Source: JAJECS01 sp965198185 (GTDB lineage: Bacteria > Chloroflexota > UBA11872). From it: a stretch of DNA of 64,000 nt. The position numbers and the translations under genes are program-made. Shown here in pieces: positions 52,861 through 61,324 of the stretch (within the stretch, counting starts at the first letter, position 1; each line of letters opens with the position of its first letter). The stretch spans positions 930,001 through 994,000 of the forward strand of contig CBDAOU010000002.1 in the NCBI GenBank assembly GCA_965198185.1. The letters are read 5' to 3'. The notes under the pieces were generated by a model that saw only the letters and a list, made by a program, of their open reading frames with translations, was not told the origin of the DNA and searched no databases.

Positions 52861-54572
52861 GCATCCGCCGCCTCCCACCCGATATCGCGAGCAAGATCGC
52901 CGCCGGCGAGGTGATCGAACGTCCGGCCTCGGTGGTGAAAGAGCTGATCGAGAACGCGATCGACGCCGGCGCCCGTCGGGTCACGGTCGAAGTGCACGAG
53001 GGTGGTCTGGGCTTCATTGAAGTCATTGACGACGGTCACGGCATCGCCGCCGACGAGTTGGAGCTCGCCGTGCAACGCCACAGCACCAGCAAGCTGCGCA
53101 CGGTGGACGACCTGTCGCGCATCCGCACGCTGGGATTTCGCGGCGAAGCGCTCGCCAGCATCGCCGCCGTGGCCGAGTTGACCGTCGCGTCGGTCACGGA
53201 CTCCGGGTCGCCGGGTCGCCGGGTGACGGCTCGCGACGACGCCATCGTCGAGTCAACGCCGCATGGCGGCCCGGTCGGGACGCACGTCACGGTGCGGGCG
53301 CTTTTCCGCTCGATCCCGGCGCGCCGCCAGTTCTTGAAGGCCGAGCGCACGGAGCTGGGTCACGTTATGGATGTCGTGACACATTCCGCGATTGGTCATC
53401 CATCGGTCGCGTTCCGTCTGCTCGACGGCGAACGCGAGCGGGTGCGCACACCCGGCACCGACGACCTGCGCGCCACGCTGGTGGCGATCTACGGCCAAGC
53501 CCTCGTCAAGGACCTGATCGAGCTACCGCCGGGCGAGACGCTCGGCATCGACGGCTTCATCTCGCAGCCGCACGTCCAGCGCAGCTCGCGCCGCGAAATC
53601 TCGCTCTTCGTCAACGGCCGTTGGGTCGGCGACCGGCTGCTGGCCGGCGCGATCAGCGACGCCTACCAAGGCCTGCTGCCAAGCCGCCGCTACCCGGTCG
53701 TGATTCTCCGACTGGAGATTCCGCCCGAAGACGTCGACGTCAACGTGCATCCGGCCAAGGCCGAAGTGAGGTTCCGCCGCGGCGGCGAAGTGTTCAGCCG
53801 GGTCTCAGCCACGGTGCGCCGCGCCCTGACCGCTGGGGGCGCGGTGACGCCCGCGCGGGTGGATGAGCCCATCCTGGACCAGTTCTACCTGCCCACCAGC
53901 GCCATGCCGTGGGATGGTCAAGCACCGGCGGCGCCGCGCAACCTGCCCGGCGAGCCGCCGACGGAGCCCGCGCCCGAGGCGGATGCGAGCGGCGGCGGGC
54001 AGCTTCGCTCGCCCGTGCCGCGCGCCCTGGGACAGATCGATCACACCTACATCGTGGCCGCCGGCCCCGCCGGGGTGTATCTGATCGACCAGCATGCCGC
54101 CCATGAGCGCATCCTCTACGACCAATTGGGCCAATCCGGCAACGGCGCCAGCCAGGCCTTGCTTGACCCGGTGGTAGTGACGCTTTCGGCTCCGGCCTCG
54201 GAGTGGGTCGGCGATCACTTGGACGACCTGGGCGCATTGGGCCTGGACCTTGAACCGTTCGGCGCGAACGCATGGCTGGTGCGCCGCGTGCCGGCGACGG
54301 GCCGGCCCATCGACGCGGCGGTCTATCTGTCGGCCGTAGTCGACGAGGCGCGCGAGGCGCCCACCGGGCGGCGCGTCGTCACCGAGCAATTGCGCTGGTC
54401 CGCGGCGTGCCACGCGGCCGTGAAAGCCGGCGATCAGCTCGCCACCGACGAGATGCAGGCCGTGGTCGAGGGCCTGGAGCGCTGCGATCTGGGGCTCACG
54501 TGCCCGCACGGCCGCCCCACCATGATCCTGCTCACGCGGGACCTGCTCGATCGGCAGTTCGGCCGCGGCTAA
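52857..54572 (+). CDS. mutL: DNA mismatch repair protein MutL
   Basis: The 571-residue protein has the GHKL ATPase motifs ELIENAIDAGA, IDDGHGI and TLGFRGEALASIAA, a proline-rich linker (about 345-380) and a C-terminal nuclease-type domain with DQHAAHERILYD, ACHAAVKAGD and CPHGRPT. This suggests a nicking endonuclease MutL, as in bacteria without MutH, although the last acidic residue of the DQHA motif is aspartate rather than glutamate. It acts directly with MutS. Confidence 0.95.
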   Translation: MSIRRLPPDIASKIAAGEVIERPASVVKELIENAIDAGARRVTVEVHEGGLGFIEVIDDGHGIAADELELAVQRHSTSKLRTVDDLSRIRTLGFRGEALASIAAVAELTVASVTDSGSPGRRVTARDDAIVESTPHGGPVGTHVTVRALFRSIPARRQFLKAERTELGHVMDVVTHSAIGHPSVAFRLLDGERERVRTPGTDDLRATLVAIYGQALVKDLIELPPGETLGIDGFISQPHVQRSSRREISLFVNGRWVGDRLLAGAISDAYQGLLPSRRYPVVILRLEIPPEDVDVNVHPAKAEVRFRRGGEVFSRVSATVRRALTAGGAVTPARVDEPILDQFYLPTSAMPWDGQAPAAPRNLPGEPPTEPAPEADASGGGQLRSPVPRALGQIDHTYIVAAGPAGVYLIDQHAAHERILYDQLGQSGNGASQALLDPVVVTLSAPASEWVGDHLDDLGALGLDLEPFGANAWLVRRVPATGRPIDAAVYLSAVVDEAREAPTGRRVVTEQLRWSAACHAAVKAGDQLATDEMQAVVEGLERCDLGLTCPHGRPTMILLTRDLLDRQFGRG

Positions 54573-54597
54573 CGCACAAGAGCGCTCCAACGTCGCG

Positions 54598-54603
54598 TAG
54601 CAT
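54598..54603 (+). promoter_or_regulatory. Candidate -10 box for SDR gene
   Basis: TAGCAT 42 bases before the ATG at 54645; no -35 consensus visible. Confidence 0.25.
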
Positions 54604-54644
54604 CATCGGCTGATCCCGACACACATCCAGGGTGGGAGTTCGAC

Positions 54645-55430
54645 ATGCGGCTAGCCGACAAGGTGGCAATCGTGACCGGGGGCGCCAAGGGCATCGGTCG
54701 GGGCATCGCGACGGCGTTCGCCGCCGAGGGCTGCCGCGTGGTCATCGCCGACATTGATGAGGAATCCGCCGAACGAACCGTGTCCGAGATTCAGGAAGCC
54801 GGCGGGCTGGCGGAGTTTCAAGCCACCGACGTGCGCGCGCCCGACGATATCGAGCAGACCATCGAGCGCACCGTGGCGGCGCATGGACGGCTGGACGTGA
54901 TGGTCAACAACGCCGGCTGGCACCCGCCGGCCATGACCATCGACGAAACGTCCCTCGAGCTCTTCGAGTCGCAGCTCACGCTCAACCTCACCAGCACGTA
55001 TCTCGGCAGCAAGTTCGCCGTGCCGCATCTGCGCAAGGTCAAGGGCAACATCATCAATACGGCCTCCCTGGTCGGCGTTGTGGGCCAGACGCTGGCCACG
55101 GCCTACGCGGCATCAAAGGGCGGCCAGGTCGGCTTCACCAAAGCCCTGGCGGTCGAGCTTGCGCCGCAGGGCGTGCGGGTGAATTGCATCTGTCCCGCCG
55201 GGGTCGACACGCCGCTGTTGTGGGAGTGGGCCAACACGCTCGACGATCCGGCAGCCGCGGCGCGCTCGGTTGACGCGCTGCATCCGTTGGGACGCATGGC
55301 GCGAGCGGAGGAGATCGGACGCGCGGCGCTCTTCCTGGCGAGTGACGACGCGTCGTTCGTCACCGGTCACTCGCTGGTGGTGGACGGCGGCGCAACGCTC
55401 GACTACTCCCCGGCCCAATACTCAGCGTGA
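54645..55430 (+). CDS. Short-chain dehydrogenase/reductase
   Basis: The 261-residue protein has a complete SDR set: VTGGAKGIGRGI, DVMVNNAGW, the serine in INTASLVG, YAASKGGQ and VDGGATLD at the end. Its substrate is unknown; such enzymes act on sugars, fatty acids or hydroxy acids. ATG 54645 has GGGAG upstream. It is 72 bases downstream of mutL and converges on the sulfatase-like gene. Confidence 0.87.
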   Translation: MRLADKVAIVTGGAKGIGRGIATAFAAEGCRVVIADIDEESAERTVSEIQEAGGLAEFQATDVRAPDDIEQTIERTVAAHGRLDVMVNNAGWHPPAMTIDETSLELFESQLTLNLTSTYLGSKFAVPHLRKVKGNIINTASLVGVVGQTLATAYAASKGGQVGFTKALAVELAPQGVRVNCICPAGVDTPLLWEWANTLDDPAAAARSVDALHPLGRMARAEEIGRAALFLASDDASFVTGHSLVVDGGATLDYSPAQYSA

Positions 55431-55461
55431 CGCCACCGGGCGCGACGGAGACTAACGCCGG

Positions 55462-56889
55462 CTAGAACCGCTCGGTCCGAATGCCCAGCTGCGACCGCGA
55501 GAGGTAGGGCGTGCATCCTGGCTGTCCCTGAAACTCGGCGAAGTGCGCCGGAATCTCGCCGCCGGCGTCCTCGATCGCCAATCTGACAAGTCGCTCCACC
55601 ACGTCCGGATGGTCCGCCGCCAGGTTGTTCGTGAGCTCCGGATCGTCTTGCACCCGATACAGCAGCGGCTCTTCGCCCCAAATCGAGGCGTTGCACCACC
55701 AGGTGTCGTCGATCACGGTCACCAGCGGGCCCCAGGCAACCGTCGCGTGGGATCGGGAGGACCGAGCATCCCCCTTTGGCAGAGGCCCCAAGTCTGTCCC
55801 GTCGACGCCGGGCTCCAGACCGCCGGCGGCCAGGATCGTCGCCGCCACGTCGGTGTTCATCACCAGGTCGTCGCAGGTCGTGCCGCGCCCCGCGTCGTTC
55901 GGCGACCGGATGAGCAGCGCCAAATCGGCCACGGCGTGGGTCATCGGATGCCCCTGCTTGCTCACCAGCCCCTTGTCGCCCGGATCGAGCCCCAGGTTGT
56001 GTCCGTGATCGGAGACCACGATCACCAGCGTGTCGTCCAGACGCCCGCTGAGCGCCAACGCCTCGTAGAAATGACCGAACCAGCGGTCGCACAGGGTGAC
56101 TTCGCCGGCATAGTTCGCCTGGCAGCGCTCAAGCTCGCGCGCGGTATACACCCCTTCATGCGGCGCGTAGAGCGATTGGATGATGTCCGCGGTGTCGTCC
56201 TCCACGGAGTCGTACATGCGCCGGTAATTCTCCGGCGGCTCCCACGGCTCGTGCGGATCGAATGAGTCCACCACCAGGAAGAACCGCTCCGCGTCCTGGT
56301 TCTCGTAAACCCAGCGGCTGGCGCTGCGGAAGAGTCGCGCTGGGTAGTAGTCGGCCTCGTCCTGACGGAACTGGTTGTTGAGGAGGTACTGCCGGAAGAA
56401 CTCCGTGCGCTGGTGCACCGGCGGAAATCGCTCCGGGACGTGGCGCCGGATGGCGCCGGGCGGAAGCGCCGGTCCCGAGCGAAAACGGTCGGTCTCCTGT
56501 CCGCGAATCCAATCCCACTCGTCGAACCCACGATGGAAGTTCTTGGATGGCTTGAATTGGTGATAGCAGTCGGTGAGCAGCGCCGTGCGATACCCCACCT
56601 CACGCAGGCGCTCCGCAACCGTGTCCTGTTCCTCGGGAATGGGGCCCCATCCGGGCGTTCCCTGGAAGTCGCCCTTGAGGTCGCGGTGCCCATGAAACGG
56701 ATAGGTCCGCAGTCCCGTATGGATCGCCCGCCGAAACGGCAAGGTCGGCAACGACTCGGGATAGGCGCGCGTGAACCGCACCGACTCGCGCGCAAAGGCG
56801 TCCAGGTGGGGCGTGGAGATCCACTCGTTGCCATAGGCGCCGAGATGGTCCTTGCGCAGCGTGTCGAAGATCACCAGCACGATGTTCAT
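55462..56889 (-). CDS. Sulfatase/alkaline phosphatase-superfamily hydrolase
   Basis: The 475-residue protein has the metal site FDTLRKDHLGAYG, a long sulfatase-type core, VVVSDHGHNLGLDPGDKG and a late KQGHPMTH. The nucleophile motif of sulfatases, C/S-x-P-x-R, here reads TLPFR (T49-R53), so the position normally modified to formylglycine is threonine. It may be a phosphatase or phosphonate hydrolase rather than a sulfatase. No signal peptide is present, so it acts in the cytoplasm. ATG 56889; TACGAT (56949-56944, minus) is a possible -10 box. Confidence 0.82.
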   Translation of the reverse strand: MNIVLVIFDTLRKDHLGAYGNEWISTPHLDAFARESVRFTRAYPESLPTLPFRRAIHTGLRTYPFHGHRDLKGDFQGTPGWGPIPEEQDTVAERLREVGYRTALLTDCYHQFKPSKNFHRGFDEWDWIRGQETDRFRSGPALPPGAIRRHVPERFPPVHQRTEFFRQYLLNNQFRQDEADYYPARLFRSASRWVYENQDAERFFLVVDSFDPHEPWEPPENYRRMYDSVEDDTADIIQSLYAPHEGVYTARELERCQANYAGEVTLCDRWFGHFYEALALSGRLDDTLVIVVSDHGHNLGLDPGDKGLVSKQGHPMTHAVADLALLIRSPNDAGRGTTCDDLVMNTDVAATILAAGGLEPGVDGTDLGPLPKGDARSSRSHATVAWGPLVTVIDDTWWCNASIWGEEPLLYRVQDDPELTNNLAADHPDVVERLVRLAIEDAGGEIPAHFAEFQGQPGCTPYLSRSQLGIRTERF

Positions 56890-56943
56890 GGGTAGTTGGG
56901 GCCTTGCCGCTTTGACCCGTGCGGACGGGACTTAGGCCCGCGG

Positions 56944-56949
56944 ATCGTA
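56944..56949 (-). promoter_or_regulatory. Candidate -10 box for sulfatase-like gene
   Basis: TACGAT on the minus strand, about 55 bases before the ATG at 56889, in the gap after folD. No -35 consensus. Confidence 0.3.
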
Positions 56950-56989
56950 GCCCAGCCGCACAACCGGCTGATAGCCGATCAATGTTTAG

Positions 56990-57826
56990 CTAATGACCCT
57001 GTGCCTGCTTGGCAAGGCTGACCAGGTTGGCCAGCAGGCAATAGACCGTGAGCGGTCCGACGCCGCCGGGCACGGGCGAGTAGGCCGATGCGACTTGGGC
57101 CACGCCGTCCGCGTCCACGTCACCCTTCACACCGTCGGCCGTGTAGGTGGCGCCGACGTCGACGATCACGGCGCCCGGCTTCACGTGCTCGCGCCTAATT
57201 AGCCCAGGCCGTCCCACGCACGTGACCACCACGTCCGCTTGCGACGTGACCTCGGCGAGGTCCGGCGTCCGCGAATGGCAAAGGGTCACGGTGGCGTCGC
57301 GTGCCAGCAGCAGCAGCGCCACCGGTTTTCCCACGCTCCGGCTACGACCCACAACCGCCGCCCGGCGCCCGGCCAGCGGGACTTTGTAGTAGTCCAACAG
57401 GCGCAAGGCGGCCGTTGCCACGCCCGGCGCCAGATCGGAGGCTCCCGCCAGCACCTCGCCGATCGCAGCGCGCGTAATCCGGTCAACGTCCTTCGACGGC
57501 GGCAACGCGGCGATGACGCCTGCGGTGTCGACGGACGACGGCAACGGCAGCGCCACGATGATTCCCTGGACCTGCTCGTCGACCGCCAGCCGCTCGACTA
57601 GCGCGACAACGTCGGTGGTCGTGGACGCGTCGTCAATCAGCTCCTCGCGGACCGGGACGCCGACTCGCCGAGCGCCGCGGGTGACCTGCCGGGCATAGTC
57701 GGACCCGGCGGGATGGTGCGCGCACCGAACGAACGCCATGGCAGGGGCACTGGCGAACCGCGCAATCTCGGCGGCTATCGAGTCACGCAGCATCCGAGCC
57801 GGTTGACGGCCGGTCATCACCGTCAC
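56990..57826 (-). CDS. folD: FolD-like methylenetetrahydrofolate dehydrogenase, cyclohydrolase residues lost
   Basis: The 278-residue protein aligns with FolD through the Rossmann motif VVGRSRSVGKPVALLLL, GAVIVDVGATYT and PVPGGVGPLTV. Compared with E. coli FolD, the active-site tyrosine is kept (Y44), but the cyclohydrolase lysine K54 is valine (V48, in YARQV), the glutamine of VQLPLP is alanine (A92 in VALPLP) and the PCTPRG loop is not kept. It probably retains only the NAD(P) dehydrogenase step. Its GTG start overlaps the stop of a cyclohydrolase gene (GTGA). Confidence 0.85.
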   Translation of the reverse strand: MTVMTGRQPARMLRDSIAAEIARFASAPAMAFVRCAHHPAGSDYARQVTRGARRVGVPVREELIDDASTTTDVVALVERLAVDEQVQGIIVALPLPSSVDTAGVIAALPPSKDVDRITRAAIGEVLAGASDLAPGVATAALRLLDYYKVPLAGRRAAVVGRSRSVGKPVALLLLARDATVTLCHSRTPDLAEVTSQADVVVTCVGRPGLIRREHVKPGAVIVDVGATYTADGVKGDVDADGVAQVASAYSPVPGGVGPLTVYCLLANLVSLAKQAQGH

Positions 57827-58449
57827 GTCCGTAGCTCCGACAGCACGTGGTCCGCCGCGGCATCGGCGCGCGGCAGGGCGGCGCGAAAGCGCTCGCAGCG
57901 GCGTTTGAGATCCGCGCGCGCCGCCGCGTCGGCGACCGAGCGGACATTCGCGGCGATGTTCATCTCGCCGGTGCGGATGGCGCCGCGCGCCAGAGCGGCG
58001 CCGGCCGCCGCATCGCTCCGCACGCGCGGGTTTCCGTGGGCCACCGTGGTCGCGGCCAGGTCGATGACCTCAATCGCCAGCTCACCCACCGTTGCCGGAA
58101 CACGACTTGCCTCCAACGCCGCCGCGGCGACCGCCTCGGCCCGCGCGGTCTTCGCGGCGCGCGGCAGTCGGTAGGCCGCCAGCAATGCGGCGTAGGCAGC
58201 GGCATCCGCTTCCATGAGCTCAAGCGCCTCGGCGCGAATCTCATCCGCCCGTGCCACGATTTGTTCCATCTCGGCATGCACGGACCGATAGCGCGATCGG
58301 GACAGCGTGAGCCGGGCGCTCATGGCGACCAGCGCCGCGCCCAGCGCCAAGGCCGCCGCCGCCGCGCTGCCTCCGCCGGGAGTGGACGCCTCGGACGCAA
58401 GGGCTGCGGCGAACTCTTCTATCGTTGCGCCCGCGCCGCCTTCCGGCAC
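57823..58449 (-). CDS. fchA: Methenyltetrahydrofolate cyclohydrolase (FTCD_C/FchA-type)
   Basis: The 208-residue helical protein belongs to the cyclodeaminase/cyclohydrolase family, with the signature ASTPGGGSAAAAALALGAAL followed by VAMSARLTLS near the N-terminus, and the late helix DLKRRCERFRAALP. FchA opens 5,10-methenyl-THF to 10-formyl-THF. It starts at GTG 58449 one base after the metF stop and overlaps the folD start, so metF-fchA-folD is one operon. Confidence 0.85.
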   Translation of the reverse strand: MPEGGAGATIEEFAAALASEASTPGGGSAAAAALALGAALVAMSARLTLSRSRYRSVHAEMEQIVARADEIRAEALELMEADAAAYAALLAAYRLPRAAKTARAEAVAAAALEASRVPATVGELAIEVIDLAATTVAHGNPRVRSDAAAGAALARGAIRTGEMNIAANVRSVADAAARADLKRRCERFRAALPRADAAADHVLSELRT

Positions 58450-58450
58450 G

Positions 58451-59458
58451 CTAGGCCGCGACGCCGGCCCCGCCCACGGCGGCAGCCGGGGCAAGCGCGG
58501 GAACCGGCGTCGGCCGCGGCAATTCGAGGCCGGCGGCTTTGACGATGCGCGGCACGGCCTTCTCCCAGTCGATGGCCATCACGTGCACGCCGTGCACGCC
58601 CTCGATCTCGCGCACCTGTTCAATGATCTCCAGGCAGATCTTGATGCCCTCGGTGCGCGGCTTGCGGGCGCCGCGCATCCGCTGCATCACGGCGTCGGGA
58701 ACTTCCATGCCCGCGACCTTGAACTTCATGAACTCGGCCATCCGAGCCGACTTTAGCGGCCCGACGCCGGCGAGAATGTGAACTTCCTCGTGGATGCCCT
58801 CATCGCGAACGCGCGACATCCACTCGGCGAATCGATCCACGTTGAAGATCATTTGCGTCAGGGCGAACTCCTGACCGGCGGCGGCTTTCTTGACCATGCG
58901 CAGCGGGCGGAAGCCATAGGGCGGCGCAAAGGGATTGGCCGCACCGCCGATGAAGAGCCGGAAGTCGCCCTCGATCGGGTCGCCCGCGGCGTTGCGGTTC
59001 TCATCGCGGAGACGCTTCAGCAAGCGAACGAGCTGTACGCCCTGCAAGTCGAACACCGGCTTGGCCATGGGATGGTCACCGAGGACCAGCGAGTCCCCGC
59101 TGATTGACATAAAATTGCGAATGCCAAACGCCTGCGCCGCAATCACATCCGATTGAATGCCCAGCCGATTTCGGTCGCGGCAGGAGAGCTGCATGATCGG
59201 CTCGACGCCGCCCTGGAGGCAGAGCAACGCCGCGCCCCAATGCGACATCTTGAGCGCCGCGCCTTGGTTGTCCGTACAGCTGGCGGCGTCCACAAAGCCG
59301 CGCAGAATCTCCACTTTCGCCCGGACGTCGGCTGCGTCAGGGCCCTTGGGCGGTCCAAGCTCGCACGTGACGGCGAAGTGGCCGCTGTCGAGCACAGCCT
59401 GCAGATGGCTATACGGCGGCCCCGTGTCGGGAGCTTCGTTCGTGGGAGATTCAGACAC
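58451..59458 (-). CDS. metF: 5,10-methylenetetrahydrofolate reductase
   Basis: The 335-residue TIM-barrel flavoprotein has VTCELGPPKGPD near the start, VEPIMQLSCRDRNRLGIQ, MSISGDSLVLGDHP and the folate-site QMIFNVDRFAEWM with EEVHILAGVGPLKS. MetF makes 5-methyl-THF, which here could feed corrinoid-dependent methyl transfer. It starts at GTG and is divergent from miaA across a 72-base gap. Confidence 0.9.
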   Translation of the reverse strand: MSESPTNEAPDTGPPYSHLQAVLDSGHFAVTCELGPPKGPDAADVRAKVEILRGFVDAASCTDNQGAALKMSHWGAALLCLQGGVEPIMQLSCRDRNRLGIQSDVIAAQAFGIRNFMSISGDSLVLGDHPMAKPVFDLQGVQLVRLLKRLRDENRNAAGDPIEGDFRLFIGGAANPFAPPYGFRPLRMVKKAAAGQEFALTQMIFNVDRFAEWMSRVRDEGIHEEVHILAGVGPLKSARMAEFMKFKVAGMEVPDAVMQRMRGARKPRTEGIKICLEIIEQVREIEGVHGVHVMAIDWEKAVPRIVKAAGLELPRPTPVPALAPAAAVGGAGVAA

Positions 59459-59530
59459 CGGAGGCAGTCATCTCGACGGCGGGCAAGTAGGCATCGTGCA
59501 TCCTAACGCGGGGGCGGGTCGATTGAACGC

Positions 59531-60449
59531 ATGCGGGAGATGACGGCATTGCTCATCGTGCTCACGGGTCCAACGGCGTCGGGCAAGACCGCCGCGGCGC
59601 TGCAACTCGCCAACGAGCTTCCGATCGAGGTTGTTTCAGCCGACTCGCGCCAGGTCTACCGGGGCATGGACATCGGCACGGCCAAGCCGACGGCCAGCGA
59701 GCGAGGCCGGGTGCCGCACCATCTGGTTGACATCATCGAGCCGCACGCGACCTACAGCGCGCATCGCTTCGTGCAAGACGCGCGCCGCGCGATCGACGAC
59801 ATCTGCCGTCGCGGGCGCCTTCCCCTGGTGGTCGGCGGCACGGGCTTCTATATCAAGGCGCTGGTCGACCCCGCGTTGCTGGCCGAAGTGCCACCGGACC
59901 CCGAGCTGCGCCGCGACCTCGAAGCGCTGCAGGAACGCGAAGGCGCGGCCGGCCTGGCGGCGCGGTTGCAGCGCACGGATCCGCAGCGGGCCGCCACCAT
60001 CGACCGCGCCAACCCGCGCCGGCTGATGCGCGCCATCGAGGTCGCCGAGGGCAGCCGGTCCGTGGGCAATTCCCCGGCACCGCCGCCCAGCGCAATCTTC
60101 GGCATCGATCACCCGGCGGACGTTTTGGCCGACCGCATCGAATGGCGCGTGCACGACATGTACGCCAACGGACTGGTGGAAGAGACGCGCCATCTGCTGA
60201 AATGCGGCATTCCGCGCGACGCCCCAGCGCTCACCGGCGTTGGCTACCGCGAAGCCGCCGCCGTGCTCGACGGAAGCCTCGCGCTCGACGAGGCCAAGCA
60301 GCGAACGGTCAAGCCGCACGCGCCAGTTTGCGCGACGCCAGCGCACCTGGTTTCGGCACCAGCTTCCCGTACACTGGCGTTCTCCAGAGACGATTCTGGA
60401 GGCGCTTGCCGCGCGGTTGCGCGACCCGGCTGGAGACGGAAAGCCCTGA
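59531..60449 (+). CDS. miaA: tRNA dimethylallyltransferase MiaA, frameshifted near 60311
   Basis: The first ~260 residues are standard MiaA: LTGPTASGKTAAAL, VVSADSRQVYRGMDIGTAKP, LVVGGTGFYIKALVD, ANPRRLMRAIEV, ALTGVGYREAAAVLDGS and EAKQRTVK. After codon 261 the same frame becomes unlike MiaA (PHAPVCATPAHL...). The conserved C-terminus, RTRQFARRQRTWFRHQ and its tail ending LRDPAGDGKP, is in the next frame and stops at 60449, one base before the dapF GTG. One missing base, or two extra, between about 60296 and 60315 explains it. It could be a sequencing error, a mutation or a recoding site. Confidence 0.9.
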
Positions 60450-60450
60450 C

Positions 60451-61293
60451 GTGAGCCTGACATTCACCAAGATGCACGGAGCCGGCAACGACTTCGTGCT
60501 GCTCGATGGCCGTGAGGCATTGCCTGGCGACATTGGTCCGTTGGCGGCCGAGCTTGCCAACCGGCGCTTCGGCGTGGGCTGTGACCAGGTCCTGGTCGTT
60601 CGCGACGGCCGGGAAGCCCGCTTCGCCATGGAGATCTGGAACGCGGACGGATCGCGTGCCGAAATGTGCGGCAATGGGATTCGCTGCTTCGCCAAGTGGT
60701 TGTACGAACGCGGCGAGCTGGGCAATCAGCGCGAAGTCATCGAGACGCTCGCCGGTCCCCGCTGGGTCGAGGCTGCCGAAGCGAACGGCGGGCTTCGCGT
60801 CACCACGGGCATGGGCGTGCCGTCGTTCGACCCGATGTCGCTCCCCATGGTTCCTGGAGAGTCGGCGCCCAACGTGACGACGCTGCACGTCAACGGTCAC
60901 GCAATCGAGGTCACCGGTGTGTCCGTTGGCAACCCGCACGCCGTCGCCTTCATCGACGACGTTGATGCCTTTCCGCTGGCCCAAATAGGCCCGATGGTCG
61001 AGCACCACCCGACATTTCCGGAGCGCACGAACTTTGAGATCGTCGACGTCACATCCCCTGGAGAGTTGCGCGTCCGCGTGTGGGAGCGGGGCGCCGGCCT
61101 CACCCTGGCGTGCGGCACCGGCGCCGCCGCGACGGCGGCCGCGGCGATTTCCGCGGGGCGGGTGGCGCCCGGACACGTCGCCCTCGACATGCCCGGCGGA
61201 CAGCTGCACGTGACCTGGGACGGCGACGGGAACGAAGTCACCATGCAGGGCCCCGCGGCGACGGTGTTTACCGGCGAGTGGCCCACCGAATGA
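60451..61293 (+). CDS. dapF: Diaminopimelate epimerase
   Basis: The 280-residue protein converts LL- to meso-diaminopimelate for lysine and peptidoglycan. It has MHGAGNDFVLLDG, the first catalytic cysteine in AEMCGNGIRC and the second in LACGTGAAATA, the SVGNPHAVAF block and RTNFEIVDV. It starts at GTG 60451, just after the end of the shifted miaA frame. Confidence 0.94.
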   Translation: MSLTFTKMHGAGNDFVLLDGREALPGDIGPLAAELANRRFGVGCDQVLVVRDGREARFAMEIWNADGSRAEMCGNGIRCFAKWLYERGELGNQREVIETLAGPRWVEAAEANGGLRVTTGMGVPSFDPMSLPMVPGESAPNVTTLHVNGHAIEVTGVSVGNPHAVAFIDDVDAFPLAQIGPMVEHHPTFPERTNFEIVDVTSPGELRVRVWERGAGLTLACGTGAAATAAAAISAGRVAPGHVALDMPGGQLHVTWDGDGNEVTMQGPAATVFTGEWPTE

Positions 61294-61324
61294 CGCCATT
61301 CCACACATATTGCGGCGCTGCCTA

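Noticed and set aside
51253..52878. Long minus-strand frame opposite mutS
   Set aside because: Same artefact: mutS motifs are intact, and the antisense translation is compositionally biased without domains.
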